Below are positions 8,091 through 16,548 of a stretch of 64,000 nucleotides of DNA, one piece after another. Below the pieces are notes generated by a model, which saw only the letters and a program-made list of their open reading frames with translations, had not been told where the DNA came from and ran no database searches. The position numbers and the translations under genes were made by a program. Origin of the DNA: Burkholderiales bacterium UBA1834 (GTDB lineage: Bacteria; Pseudomonadota; Gammaproteobacteria; Burkholderiales; Burkholderiaceae_C); NCBI GenBank assembly GCA_002339015.1, contig DDJC01000043.1, positions 379-64,378 of the forward strand. Direction: 5' to 3'. The number at the start of each line of letters is the position of its first letter. The stretch's first letter is position 1.

Positions 8091-8414
8091 ATGAACCACT
8101 CGACTTGCCTTGTGACCTTCGACGGACAGTGCCTGGAAGCGTTTGAGTGCTACGCCGAAATCCTGGGCGGCAGCATCGAGGTGGTGGATTTACAGCGCCC
8201 CTTCCCACGGTTGGTGCAGCACGCCTTGCTTCGGGTGGGCACGGCATGGATTGTCTGCCATGGCGTTCGCCATCGCTCTCCAAGGCTGCTCGCACACGCC
8301 CCTGACCTGACCTTCGACGTGCTGCCGCTGGGCCGAGGCCTGCGCGATGATGGTGACGCGGCCCGGCAGCCTTTGCCCATAGCGACATCCCTCAGCAACA
8401 TTCAAGGGCACTGA
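8091..8414 (+). CDS. Truncated VOC (PhnB/glyoxalase-like) protein, probably decayed
   Basis: A 107-residue reading frame with a very good ribosome-binding site (AAGGAG seven bases before ATG). The first 45 residues match the start of PhnB-like proteins of the vicinal oxygen chelate superfamily: CLVTFDGQCLEAFECYAEILGG corresponds to the usual first beta-strand and helix, and LVQHALLRVGTAWIV to the 'HA-L-hG' strand. After that the usual second half, with its conserved glycine-rich and DPFGH-type segments, is missing. Family members are about 135-150 residues. A frameshift or deletion around 8270-8350 is likely. It may still be translated, but I do not expect activity. The original substrate is unknown. 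Confidence 0.4.
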   Translation: MNHSTCLVTFDGQCLEAFECYAEILGGSIEVVDLQRPFPRLVQHALLRVGTAWIVCHGVRHRSPRLLAHAPDLTFDVLPLGRGLRDDGDAARQPLPIATSLSNIQGH

Positions 8415-8447
8415 GGGCAGGGCTACCGCGTAGGCACGCCTCAGACA

Positions 8448-8882
8448 TTAATCGGCAGACTTGGGCGGGCGGCCAGGCTTCAGGGGAGCCAAAGCCTCAA
8501 GGGCGCCCTTCAGCTTCGCGTCGCTCAGCCCGGCAAGTGCCTGGAGCCCCGCACGCAGCAACTCGCTCTTTTTGACAGGGCGCTTGAAGCCCAGCGCACG
8601 GTCTTTCAAGATGTCAATGAGCTTGAAGTCGTCGTGAGGCATGGTGAAGCTGTCACGCACGAGCTTGTGCTTGACCTTCTTCGGTGCGGCCTCCTTCAAC
8701 TCTGCAACCGGCTTGGCTTTGACCGTTGTCGGCTTCTTCGCCACGGCTGTAGGCGCCGCTTTCACGGCCGCAGATTTTGCCGCCTTCTTCACTGCAGGTG
8801 TCTTCTTGGCCGTTGCCTTGCGAGCGGGAGCCTTTGCCGGAGCGGCAGTATCCACAGTGGCTTCGGGAGTTTTTGCAGACAT
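8448..8882 (-). CDS. Histone H1-like Lys/Ala-rich DNA-binding protein
   Basis: A 144-residue basic protein with two parts. Residues 1-70 are a low-complexity Lys/Ala/Pro tract (repeats such as KKTPAVKKAAKSAA) like the tails of bacterial H1-like and AlgP-type proteins. Residues about 72-135 form a conserved-looking globular part (VRDSFTMPHDDFKLIDILKD, then KRPVKKSELLRAGLQALAGL) with a ribbon-helix-helix flavour. It ends in PGRPPK, similar to an AT-hook core. It probably binds DNA non-specifically through the tail and more specifically through the C-terminal part, so a nucleoid or global regulatory role is inferred. It is divergent from the CYTH-CHAD gene, with AT-rich palindromes in the shared promoter region. 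Confidence 0.75.
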   Translation of the reverse strand: MSAKTPEATVDTAAPAKAPARKATAKKTPAVKKAAKSAAVKAAPTAVAKKPTTVKAKPVAELKEAAPKKVKHKLVRDSFTMPHDDFKLIDILKDRALGFKRPVKKSELLRAGLQALAGLSDAKLKGALEALAPLKPGRPPKSAD

Positions 8883-8901
8883 TGAACTTCCTTGTTAAAT
8901 C

Positions 8902-8927
8902 GTATATACCATTTATACCGTATAAAT
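8902..8927. promoter_or_regulatory. Paired AT-rich palindromes in divergent promoter
   Basis: GTATATAC at 8902-8909 is a perfect palindrome. Directly beside it, ATTTATAC (8911-8918) and GTATAAAT (8920-8927) form a perfect 8-bp inverted repeat around one base. They sit 20-45 bp upstream of the H1-like gene and about 80-100 bp upstream of the CYTH-CHAD gene. In a GC-rich window this is a likely operator. The H1-like protein with its ribbon-helix-helix-like domain is a candidate binder, which is inferred. Confidence 0.5.
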
Positions 8928-9003
8928 GAATCATTCTCAACAGACTGACTCACAACCAGGCACATTGATTGCCAGTGGCGGAGTCATCCAGGAGGCAAAG
9001 GCT

Positions 9004-10467
9004 ATGAAAGAGCTGGAACTCAAGCTCATGGTCCCAGCAAGGCGCCGCACAACATTGCTCAGGGCGCTTGGACTTTCAACCGCATTCAAGGTACATCTCG
9101 AGGCTCACTATTTCGATACCGCGGACAGGCTGCTTGAGAGATCCAACATCTCTCTGCGAGTCCGCAAGGAAGGTGATGCCTGGATACAGACCTTGAAGTC
9201 GTCTACTCAGCATCAGGTCACCCGATTCGAGGACAACGTGGTGCTCGCATCATCCGATGACGCGCCCTGCCCTGACTTGTCCAGGCACTCTGACAGGAAG
9301 CTCAGGGCGACGCTGCACAAGCTCGCAGGTGACGTCAGCCAGCTTGAACTGCGTGAGGTCCATCAGACCGAAGTGACGAGACGCATCGTCACTCGCATCC
9401 TGGAGAATGATGCGGTAGAGATTGCCTTTGACGAAGGTGCCATCCGGGCAAATGGTCACGAAATCCCTGTGAGCGAGCTCGAACTGGAGCTCAAGTCAAA
9501 GTCCAGCGCTCGCCAGCTCTTCCAGCTCGCGAAGGAACTGGTAAGGGAGCACGGACTCTGTCTGAGCACACTGAGCAAGGCGTCTCGAGGGGCGCAGCTC
9601 TCCAAGACTTCGCAGGCTCGTCCACTGGCCGTCAAAGCCGAACCTGTGATGTTCAGTCCCAAGGCATCGGCGGGCCAACAGTTTCGCGCCATGGTCGATA
9701 ACTGCCTGGCGCAGATTTGTCCAAACGCGAGTCATGTCGCTGCAGGCAGTGTGGATGCCGACCAGGTTCATCAACTACGGGTGGGCATTCGGCGCCTGCG
9801 GTCACTGCTGAGAGAGGCCTCGCCCCTGGTAGGTGCGGTTCCTTCGCATTGGGAAACATCCTTGCGCACCACCTTCCAGGCCTTGGGCGCATATCGAGAC
9901 CAAGTGGATGTGAGCGAGACCATCAAACCCAAGCTCGAGGCCGCAGGTGCACCACTTGCCGTTCCACCAGGTCAAGCGGTTGGAATTCAAGCCATGCAGG
10001 AGTCTGTCCGCAGCGCCGACTTTCAGGTTGTGCTGCTTGAGTGCTTGGAATTCACACGTGTCATCGACCGGACGGCGAACGTCTCAGCACAGAAAGTGTT
10101 GGCGATGCGGATGGACGCTCTGCACCGGAAGGTGCTCAAAGAAGGAAAACACTTCGCCAAGCTGGACACGGACCGCCAGCACAGCGTCAGGAAACGCATG
10201 AAGCGGCTACGCTACATCAGCGAACTGTCGGCGCCACTTTTCAATGCAAAGAAGGTGAAGCAGTTTCTCTCCAGGCTGGGCCCCGCGCAGGATGCGTTGG
10301 GCGAGCATAACGATGGACTGGTCGCACTGGAAGAGTTCAGGATGGGCACAGACAAGGACGGACGCGCCTGGTTCGGCGTCGGATGGCTTACCGCGAGGAA
10401 ATCCGAGACCGAAGCGCAGTGTCAGGACGCCTTGAAAGCGCTGAAGAAAGCGAAGTCCTTTTGGTGA
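9004..10467 (+). CDS. CYTH-CHAD domain protein (inorganic polyphosphate-related)
   Basis: A 487-residue two-domain protein. The N-terminal CYTH domain (about 1-200) opens with the ELELKL form of the EXEXK signature and has HYFDTADRLL, ISLRVRKEG and ELELELKSKS strands that line the triphosphate tunnel. The C-terminal CHAD domain (about 215-480) is helical, with conserved histidines and basic residues in DQVHQLRVGIRRLRSLLREA, HFAKLDTDRQHSVRKRMKRL and EHNDGLVALEEF. CYTH enzymes hydrolyse triphosphate or related compounds with Mg2+; CHAD domains bind polyphosphate. The product therefore probably acts on or localises to polyphosphate. The start at 9004 has AGGAGG nine bases upstream; a start at 8926 would lie inside the divergent operator. 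Confidence 0.9.
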   Translation: MKELELKLMVPARRRTTLLRALGLSTAFKVHLEAHYFDTADRLLERSNISLRVRKEGDAWIQTLKSSTQHQVTRFEDNVVLASSDDAPCPDLSRHSDRKLRATLHKLAGDVSQLELREVHQTEVTRRIVTRILENDAVEIAFDEGAIRANGHEIPVSELELELKSKSSARQLFQLAKELVREHGLCLSTLSKASRGAQLSKTSQARPLAVKAEPVMFSPKASAGQQFRAMVDNCLAQICPNASHVAAGSVDADQVHQLRVGIRRLRSLLREASPLVGAVPSHWETSLRTTFQALGAYRDQVDVSETIKPKLEAAGAPLAVPPGQAVGIQAMQESVRSADFQVVLLECLEFTRVIDRTANVSAQKVLAMRMDALHRKVLKEGKHFAKLDTDRQHSVRKRMKRLRYISELSAPLFNAKKVKQFLSRLGPAQDALGEHNDGLVALEEFRMGTDKDGRAWFGVGWLTARKSETEAQCQDALKALKKAKSFW

Positions 10468-10570
10468 TGGACGATTTCACCCATCTCCTTTTTTACCCCC
10501 AACGGAGGGCATTCGGCTGGTGGTAAGGTGAGGCCTGATCGTCCGTTTCGTCCCCCCGTTCGTGTCCTCA

Positions 10571-13438
10571 ATGCCTTCACGCCTGCCGCGTCCGCCATCT
10601 CCAGCCCCCCGCAGCCTTTCGCTGATGGTGCTCAGCAGCCTGTGTGGGGGGTTGCTCGGCGGCTGTGCCATCGTGCAGCCCCTGAAAGAATGGCTGCCCG
10701 ATGCAACACCGACCCTGACGCCCCCAGCGGCCACCGTCGCAGTCGCAGGATTGCCCGCCGGCGCCCCCGCGCAGATCAGTTTGCTGACACCGCCAGGCGC
10801 TCCCACGCCTTCTGCCAGCGCCGGGCAGGCCCCTGCATTCGACACCGTGGTGCGCGGTGCCGAACGCGCGGATGGTGTACTCCCCCTATGGCGGAGGCAG
10901 GACAAGGTCTGGATCGAGTTGGCGCCCACGGATTTCGGTCGCGCCTTCTTTCTCTCACCCAAAATGCGCACGGGCCTGGGCGAGGCCGGTTTCTTCGGGG
11001 GCCTGCTGGCCAGCCGCAGCGCCCAGGTCGGTCGGCCGCAGTGGGTGGAGTTCCGCCGCGTCAACCAGCAGGTGCAGTTGGTGGCCATCAATGCCAATTT
11101 CACGGCCAAGGCGGGCACCCCACAAGCCCTTGCGGTGAAGGATGCGTTCTCGCACAGCCTGCTGGCCAGCGTGCCTGTTGCCAGCCAGCCGCGCAGCAGC
11201 GACGGCAAGGTACTGGTCGAGCTCTCCAGCCTGATGGCTGGCGATCTGCTTGGCCTGGGTCTGCAGTTGCAGCGCACCTTCAGGCAGGGCTATGCGCTGG
11301 ATGCACGCAACAGCGGCGTCACCCAGGCGCGCAGCACACCTACGGGGCTGCTGCTGGAAATCCAGCAGCACTACGCCACAGGCTCGCTGACCTCATCAGC
11401 GCCATCCAGTGGCAGCCAGCCAGCCATCCCGACCGCCCTGCCCGACCCACGCAGCCTCTTTCTGACCATCCAGTACACCCTGAGCCCTCTGCCGGCCCAA
11501 CCCATGGGCGGGCGCCTGGCCGATGAACGCATCGGTCACTTCGTGTCGACCATCGCCGATTTCACCAACGACCGCGCCCGCACCCCCCGCATCCGCTACG
11601 TCACCCGCTGGCGCCTGGAGAAGAAGGATCCTCAGGCCGCGCTGTCAGAGCCCGTGCGACCCATCACCTTCTGGCTGGACCGCAACATTCCGGATGACTA
11701 TCGCCCTACCATCCGCAATGCCGTGCTGGCATGGAACGCAGCTTTCGAGGCCATTGGCTTCAAGGACGCGATCCAGGTGCGTGACAGCACCGTCGACGAG
11801 CCGCTGGACATCGTTGGCAACGGCCAGGCGGTCGTGCGCTGGATGACCAACGCACGCCCCACTTTCGGGGCCATCGGTCCCTCCCACGTGGACCCGCGCA
11901 CTGGCGAGATCCTCACCGCCGAGGTGGCTCTGGAGAGCCTGTCGACGCGTGCGATCCGCTCAGTGCGCAGCCAGGTGCTCGGCCAGGGCGATGACACCAA
12001 AGAACATCTCGGCGGCGGTTCGGAGCCTGAGCCGCATCGGCACGGCACCAACGCCCTTGTGCCGCCCGAAGACCGCTGCGACCATGCCATGCTCGCGGCC
12101 GAACAGATGACTTATGGTCTGGATGTGCTGGCCAAGCTCCAGGATGTCTCAGGCGATCTGCCGCCAGACAGCACCGAAGTCAAGTCCTTCGTGCTCGCCT
12201 ACCTGCGAGACACGACCATGCACGAGGTCGGGCATGCCCTGGGCCTGCGTCACAACTTCAAGGCCTCACGCTGGCGCACCCAGGCACAGTTGCTCGACGA
12301 AGCCCTCACGGCCCGAGAAGGCAACAGCGCCTCGGTGATGGACTATGCCGCCATCAACCTGAGTGCGCCCGGCCAACCCCCTGTTACGCCTTTCCAGGCC
12401 ACCTTGGGGCCTTACGACTTCTGGGCCATCGAGTACGCCTACAAGCCCCTTGACGGTACACCCGCCTCCCAGAAGGCCGCGCTGGACGCCATCGCCCGCC
12501 GCAGCGCGGACCCCAAGCAGGCCCACGCCCTGGCCTATGGCACCGACGAGGACAGCGCCCTCGGCCTCGATCCCGAAGCACTGACCTTCGACCTGGGACG
12601 CGACCCGGTGGCCTTCGGGCGCATCCGGCTGGCCATCGCCCGCGACCTGATCGCCCGTCAGGCCACCGTGCGGCTGGCGCCCACGGACGATGCAGGTGTT
12701 CTGCGACGCCGGGTCAGCTACGCCCTGCGCGACGTCGAGCGCACGGCGGACATCCTCACCCGCCAGATCGGTGGCCTGGTCACTCGCAGGGGCACGGCCG
12801 CCAGCGGCCAGGATGCTCTGGATCCACTGCCGGCAGACCAGCAGCGCGCCGCACTGACTTTGCTGCTCGAGCAGATCCTGTCGCCGCGCAGCATCCAGCT
12901 GCCCCCCGCCCTGCAACGACGCCTGGCCCCCGATTACCTGGAGCGCGCCGAGAGCCAGTTCCCCGGCGGCAGCGTCTCGCCCACGGATTTCTCCGCCGCC
13001 GTGCAACTGGCCGTGCTGCAGCGAAGCGTACTGAGCGACCTGATGGCCGATGGCCTGGCCGACCGTCTGCTCGACAACATCGATCGCACCCGTGATCGCG
13101 ACACCCATCCCCTGACGCTGGGCGAGTTCCACGACCGGCTGCGCGCCACCATCTGGCCCGCGCCTCGCCAACAGGACCGCACCGTGCCGCCTCCTTGGCG
13201 TCGTAATCTGCAGAGAGACCATATCAACCGCCTGAGCGCGGCCCTGCTCAAAGGCAGCAACCGGGCCGATGTGCGGGTGCAGCTGCGCCTGCAGGCTGAA
13301 CAATTGGTCAAGTTCCTGTCAAGGCCAGGCGCGCTGGGCCCCCATGATGCCGGCAGCGTGGCCGAGGCCCACCGCAGGGATTGCCTGGACACCCTCAAAC
13401 GCGCCCTGGACGCTTCCGTGGTGCGCTCCACGCCTTGA
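10571..13438 (+). CDS. Large lipoprotein zinc metalloprotease (DUF5117/DUF5118 type)
   Basis: A 955-residue protein with a zinc protease motif HEVGHALGLRHNF at about residues 551-563, which fits HExxHxxGxxH of metzincin-like enzymes. The order resembles the DUF5118-DUF5117 zinc-dependent metalloprotease family: an early domain containing DGVLPLWRRQDKVWIEL, a central domain with RYVTRWRLEKKDP and VRPITFWLDRNIPDDYRP, then the catalytic part with YAAINLSAPGQP behind it. The N-terminus has a lipobox (LLGGC, cysteine about residue 32), so it is expected to be membrane-anchored and face the periplasm or outside. Substrates are unknown. No clear ribosome-binding site is seen; a GTG at 10562 is an alternative start. 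It sits alone on the plus strand. Confidence 0.85.
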   Translation: MPSRLPRPPSPAPRSLSLMVLSSLCGGLLGGCAIVQPLKEWLPDATPTLTPPAATVAVAGLPAGAPAQISLLTPPGAPTPSASAGQAPAFDTVVRGAERADGVLPLWRRQDKVWIELAPTDFGRAFFLSPKMRTGLGEAGFFGGLLASRSAQVGRPQWVEFRRVNQQVQLVAINANFTAKAGTPQALAVKDAFSHSLLASVPVASQPRSSDGKVLVELSSLMAGDLLGLGLQLQRTFRQGYALDARNSGVTQARSTPTGLLLEIQQHYATGSLTSSAPSSGSQPAIPTALPDPRSLFLTIQYTLSPLPAQPMGGRLADERIGHFVSTIADFTNDRARTPRIRYVTRWRLEKKDPQAALSEPVRPITFWLDRNIPDDYRPTIRNAVLAWNAAFEAIGFKDAIQVRDSTVDEPLDIVGNGQAVVRWMTNARPTFGAIGPSHVDPRTGEILTAEVALESLSTRAIRSVRSQVLGQGDDTKEHLGGGSEPEPHRHGTNALVPPEDRCDHAMLAAEQMTYGLDVLAKLQDVSGDLPPDSTEVKSFVLAYLRDTTMHEVGHALGLRHNFKASRWRTQAQLLDEALTAREGNSASVMDYAAINLSAPGQPPVTPFQATLGPYDFWAIEYAYKPLDGTPASQKAALDAIARRSADPKQAHALAYGTDEDSALGLDPEALTFDLGRDPVAFGRIRLAIARDLIARQATVRLAPTDDAGVLRRRVSYALRDVERTADILTRQIGGLVTRRGTAASGQDALDPLPADQQRAALTLLLEQILSPRSIQLPPALQRRLAPDYLERAESQFPGGSVSPTDFSAAVQLAVLQRSVLSDLMADGLADRLLDNIDRTRDRDTHPLTLGEFHDRLRATIWPAPRQQDRTVPPPWRRNLQRDHINRLSAALLKGSNRADVRVQLRLQAEQLVKFLSRPGALGPHDAGSVAEAHRRDCLDTLKRALDASVVRSTP

Positions 13439-13525
13439 CAGGCGTTCCGCGTTCCTTGTGCCGCCCTCGTTTCTCCCCGTCGCTGCCTGTTTTCTGCTGC
13501 CCACGCAAGCCGCCATCAGCGTGCC

Positions 13526-15622
13526 ATGACCGATCTCCCCTCCACGGCCACCCATAACATGGCCAACCCCGATGCATCCCCGCAGCCCGATCCACTCGGG
13601 CTGCGGGCCTTGTTCGCGGCCGATGGCCCGCTCGCCCGTGCTCTGCCGGGCTACCGTGTGCGTCACGAACAAATCGAGATGGCCCAGGCCATCGCCATGG
13701 CCATCCGCGACAGCAGCAGCGTGGTGCTGGAAGCCGGCACAGGCGTAGGCAAGACGGCCGCCTACTTGGTGCCGGCCTTGCTGCAAGGCGGTAAGGTGAT
13801 CATCTCCACCGGCACCAAGGCACTGCAGGACCAGCTCTTCAACCGCGACCTGCCCAATGTGCGTGACGCGCTGGCCCTGCCGGTGAAAACCGCCCTGCTC
13901 AAGGGCCGCAGCAACTACCTGTGCTGGCATCACCTGGAACGCACCAACCAGGAGGCCACGCAACTGGGCAGCCGCCAGGAGGTGCGAGATCTGGGCCAGA
14001 TCAACCGCTTCATTCACCTCACGCCCACCGGCGACAAGGCAGAATGCGCCGCCGTGCCCGAGACCGCCCCCATCTGGATGCGCGTCACGTCCACGCGGGA
14101 GAACTGCCTGGGCAGCGACTGCGGGCACTACAACGACTGCTTCGTGCTCAAGGCACGCCGAGAGGCGCAGGACGCCGATGTGGTCGTGGTCAACCACCAC
14201 CTGTTCTTCGCCGACCTGATGCTGCGCGAAGAAGGCGTGCCCGAACTGCTGCCCAACGCGCAGACCATCATCTTCGACGAAGCGCACCAGTTGCCGGACA
14301 CGGCCACCATGTTCTTCGGCGACACGGTGTCCAGCGCGCAGTTGATGGACCTGCTGCGCGACACCAAGGCCATCGGCCTGGCCCATGCGCGCGACGCATT
14401 GAACTGGCCGAATGCCATCGCGCCCACCGACCTGGCGCTGAAGGACCTGCGCCTTTGTTTCGATGCGGGACTGTCCAAATGGTCGCAGGGCCAGCTGCCA
14501 CCCACTCACCCACTGTGGTCTGCCCTGGACAAGCTGCGCCATGCCTTGCGCGAACTGCGCGATGCGCTGGAGGCCCAGGCCGAGCGCAGCCCCGACCTGG
14601 CCAACCTGCACCGCCGCGCCAACGAGCTGATGCAGCGCCTGAGCGCATGGGGCCATCCAGAACGCGCCGACCAGCCCGAACTGTGCTGGCTGGACGTGAG
14701 CCAGCTGGGCGTGCAACTGCACCGCACACCGATCTCGGTGGCCGAGGTGTTTCGCCGCCAGCGCCTAGGCGCCGATGGCGAAGAAGCCCTCTCGGATGAA
14801 GAAGCCCCCGCGTGGGACGACAGCGCCGACGAAGATCACACGCCTGAGCCACCACCGCGCAAGGCCTGGATCTTCACCTCGGCCACGCTGGCCGTGCGTC
14901 AGGATTTCAGCCACTTCCAGGAAGCCCTGGGCCTGCAGGATGCACGCTGTCAGGCTTGGTCCAGCCCCTACGACTACCCGTCGCAGGCCATGCTGTACGT
15001 GCCGCAGCAGTTGCCCCTGCCTACCGCACCGGGGCACACCGATGCAGTGGTGGACGCCGCGCTGCCGCTGATCGTGGCCAACGAGGGCCGGGCTTTCCTG
15101 CTGTGCACCAGCCACCGCGCCGTGCAGCGCGCAGCAGAGCGGCTCAAGGCCCGCATCGAAGCAGAAGGACTGAACCTGAGCGTGCTGATGCAGGGCGATG
15201 CGCCCCGCCCCATGCTGCTCGATGATTTCCGCCGCCTGCGCCGCGCCGTGCTGGTGGGCAGCCACAGCTTCTGGGAGGGCATCGACGTGAAGGGCGATGC
15301 CCTCACGCTGGTGATCATCGACAAGCTGCCCTTTGCACCGCCCGATGACCCGGTGCTGGCCAAGCGCCTGGAACTGCTGGAACAAGGCGGCGGCAACCCC
15401 TTCATGGAGCACCAGGTGCCCCAGGCCATCATCGCGCTCAAGCAGGGCGCCGGCCGGCTGATCCGCAGCGAGACGGACCATGGTGTGCTGATGATCTGCG
15501 ACACGCGCCTGATCGACAAGCCCTATGGTCGCCGCATCTGGCAGAGCCTGCCGCCGATGCGGCGCAGCCGCGTGCAGAACGAGGCCGTGGAATTCCTCCT
15601 GTCGCTCAAGCAGCAGGCCTGA
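13526..15622 (+). CDS. ATP-dependent DNA helicase of the DinG/YoaA (XPD-like) family
   Basis: A 698-residue superfamily 2 helicase. Walker A is EAGTGVGKTA (about residues 69-78) and Walker B is IIFDEAHQLPD. Between them lie four cysteines (in NYLCWHHLE, AECAAVP, NCLGSDCGHYNDC) that match the [4Fe-4S] cluster of XPD-like helicases. C-terminal motifs IV-VI are present (LLCTSHRAVQRAAERL, VLVGSHSFWEGID, QGAGRLIRSETDHG). Such enzymes unwind DNA 5'-to-3' and help with R-loops, stalled forks or lesion tolerance. The length and Fe-S spacing favour YoaA over DinG. It converges with panC, with 36 bp between stops. Confidence 0.93.
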   Translation: MTDLPSTATHNMANPDASPQPDPLGLRALFAADGPLARALPGYRVRHEQIEMAQAIAMAIRDSSSVVLEAGTGVGKTAAYLVPALLQGGKVIISTGTKALQDQLFNRDLPNVRDALALPVKTALLKGRSNYLCWHHLERTNQEATQLGSRQEVRDLGQINRFIHLTPTGDKAECAAVPETAPIWMRVTSTRENCLGSDCGHYNDCFVLKARREAQDADVVVVNHHLFFADLMLREEGVPELLPNAQTIIFDEAHQLPDTATMFFGDTVSSAQLMDLLRDTKAIGLAHARDALNWPNAIAPTDLALKDLRLCFDAGLSKWSQGQLPPTHPLWSALDKLRHALRELRDALEAQAERSPDLANLHRRANELMQRLSAWGHPERADQPELCWLDVSQLGVQLHRTPISVAEVFRRQRLGADGEEALSDEEAPAWDDSADEDHTPEPPPRKAWIFTSATLAVRQDFSHFQEALGLQDARCQAWSSPYDYPSQAMLYVPQQLPLPTAPGHTDAVVDAALPLIVANEGRAFLLCTSHRAVQRAAERLKARIEAEGLNLSVLMQGDAPRPMLLDDFRRLRRAVLVGSHSFWEGIDVKGDALTLVIIDKLPFAPPDDPVLAKRLELLEQGGGNPFMEHQVPQAIIALKQGAGRLIRSETDHGVLMICDTRLIDKPYGRRIWQSLPPMRRSRVQNEAVEFLLSLKQQA

Positions 15623-15658
15623 GGCGCCACAGACCCTGCGACGCCAGGCCGTCGGCGA

Positions 15659-16534
15659 TCACAGTTCCAGGTTGTCGATCAGGCGCGTGGTGCCCAGGCG
15701 GGCTGCCGTGAGCGCCACCAGCGGAGCCTGCGCCGTCAGATCCTGGGTGGTGGGCACCAGCAGGTCCTGCTGGCGGCGCACCAGCACATAGTCGGGCTTC
15801 CAACCGCGGCTGGACAAGGTCACCATGGCCTGTTGCTCCAGCAGCGCCAGCGAATCGGTCGAGAGGCCGCCGGCTGCGCGCTGGGCGGCCACGGCTTCCT
15901 GAACACGCCGCAGCGCGGCGCTCAACTGCACGGCCTCGGAGCGCTCGGTGGCGCTCAGGTAGCCGTTGCGCGAGGACAGCGCCAGACCGTCATCGGCGCG
16001 CAAGGTCTCACCTCCCAGCACCTCGATCGGCAAGGCCATCTGGGTCACCATGTTGCGCAGCACCATGAGCTGCTGGTAATCCTTCTTGCCGAAGATGGCC
16101 GTGCCCGGCTGCACGATGTTGAAGAGCTTGTGCACCACCGTGCACACGCCGGTGAAAAAGCCGGGGCGGAAGGCCCCCTCCAGAATGTCGGCCAGTTCGG
16201 TCGGCGGCACCACTTTGTAGCCTTGCGGCTGCGGGTACAACTCGGCCTCCGAGGGGGCAAACAGCACATCGCAGCCGGCATCGGCCAGCAGTTGCGCATC
16301 ACGCTCCAGCGTGCGGGGGTAGGTGTCGAAATCCTCGTTGGGACCGAACTGCAGGCGGTTCACGAAGATGCTGACCACCACCGGCGCAGCTTTGGGCGTG
16401 GCTACTTCGCGGGCCTGCCGCACCAGCGCCAGATGGCCATCGTGCAGGTTGCCCATGGTGGGGACGAACACGGGACGCGCCGGGAACTGGTTCAGCCGGT
16501 CGCGCAGCTCGCGCAGGGTATGAAGAGTCTGCAT
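15659..16534 (-). CDS. panC: Pantothenate synthetase
   Basis: A 291-residue enzyme that joins pantoate and beta-alanine with ATP to make pantothenate. The nucleotidyl-transferase signature PTMGNLHDGHLALVRQA is at residues 25-41, followed by VVSIFVNRLQFGPNEDFDTYPRT and FGKKDYQQLMVLRNMV, which contact pantoate and ATP, and LSSRNGYLS, the KMSKS-like loop. PanC often has VNPTQF in the second motif; here it reads VNRLQF, a small departure at a normally conserved spot. It lies 14 bp downstream of panB on the same strand, so the two form a pantothenate operon. No panD or panE is in view. Confidence 0.95.
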   Translation of the reverse strand: MQTLHTLRELRDRLNQFPARPVFVPTMGNLHDGHLALVRQAREVATPKAAPVVVSIFVNRLQFGPNEDFDTYPRTLERDAQLLADAGCDVLFAPSEAELYPQPQGYKVVPPTELADILEGAFRPGFFTGVCTVVHKLFNIVQPGTAIFGKKDYQQLMVLRNMVTQMALPIEVLGGETLRADDGLALSSRNGYLSATERSEAVQLSAALRRVQEAVAAQRAAGGLSTDSLALLEQQAMVTLSSRGWKPDYVLVRRQQDLLVPTTQDLTAQAPLVALTAARLGTTRLIDNLEL

Positions 16535-16548
16535 GCGTCGGATTCCGA

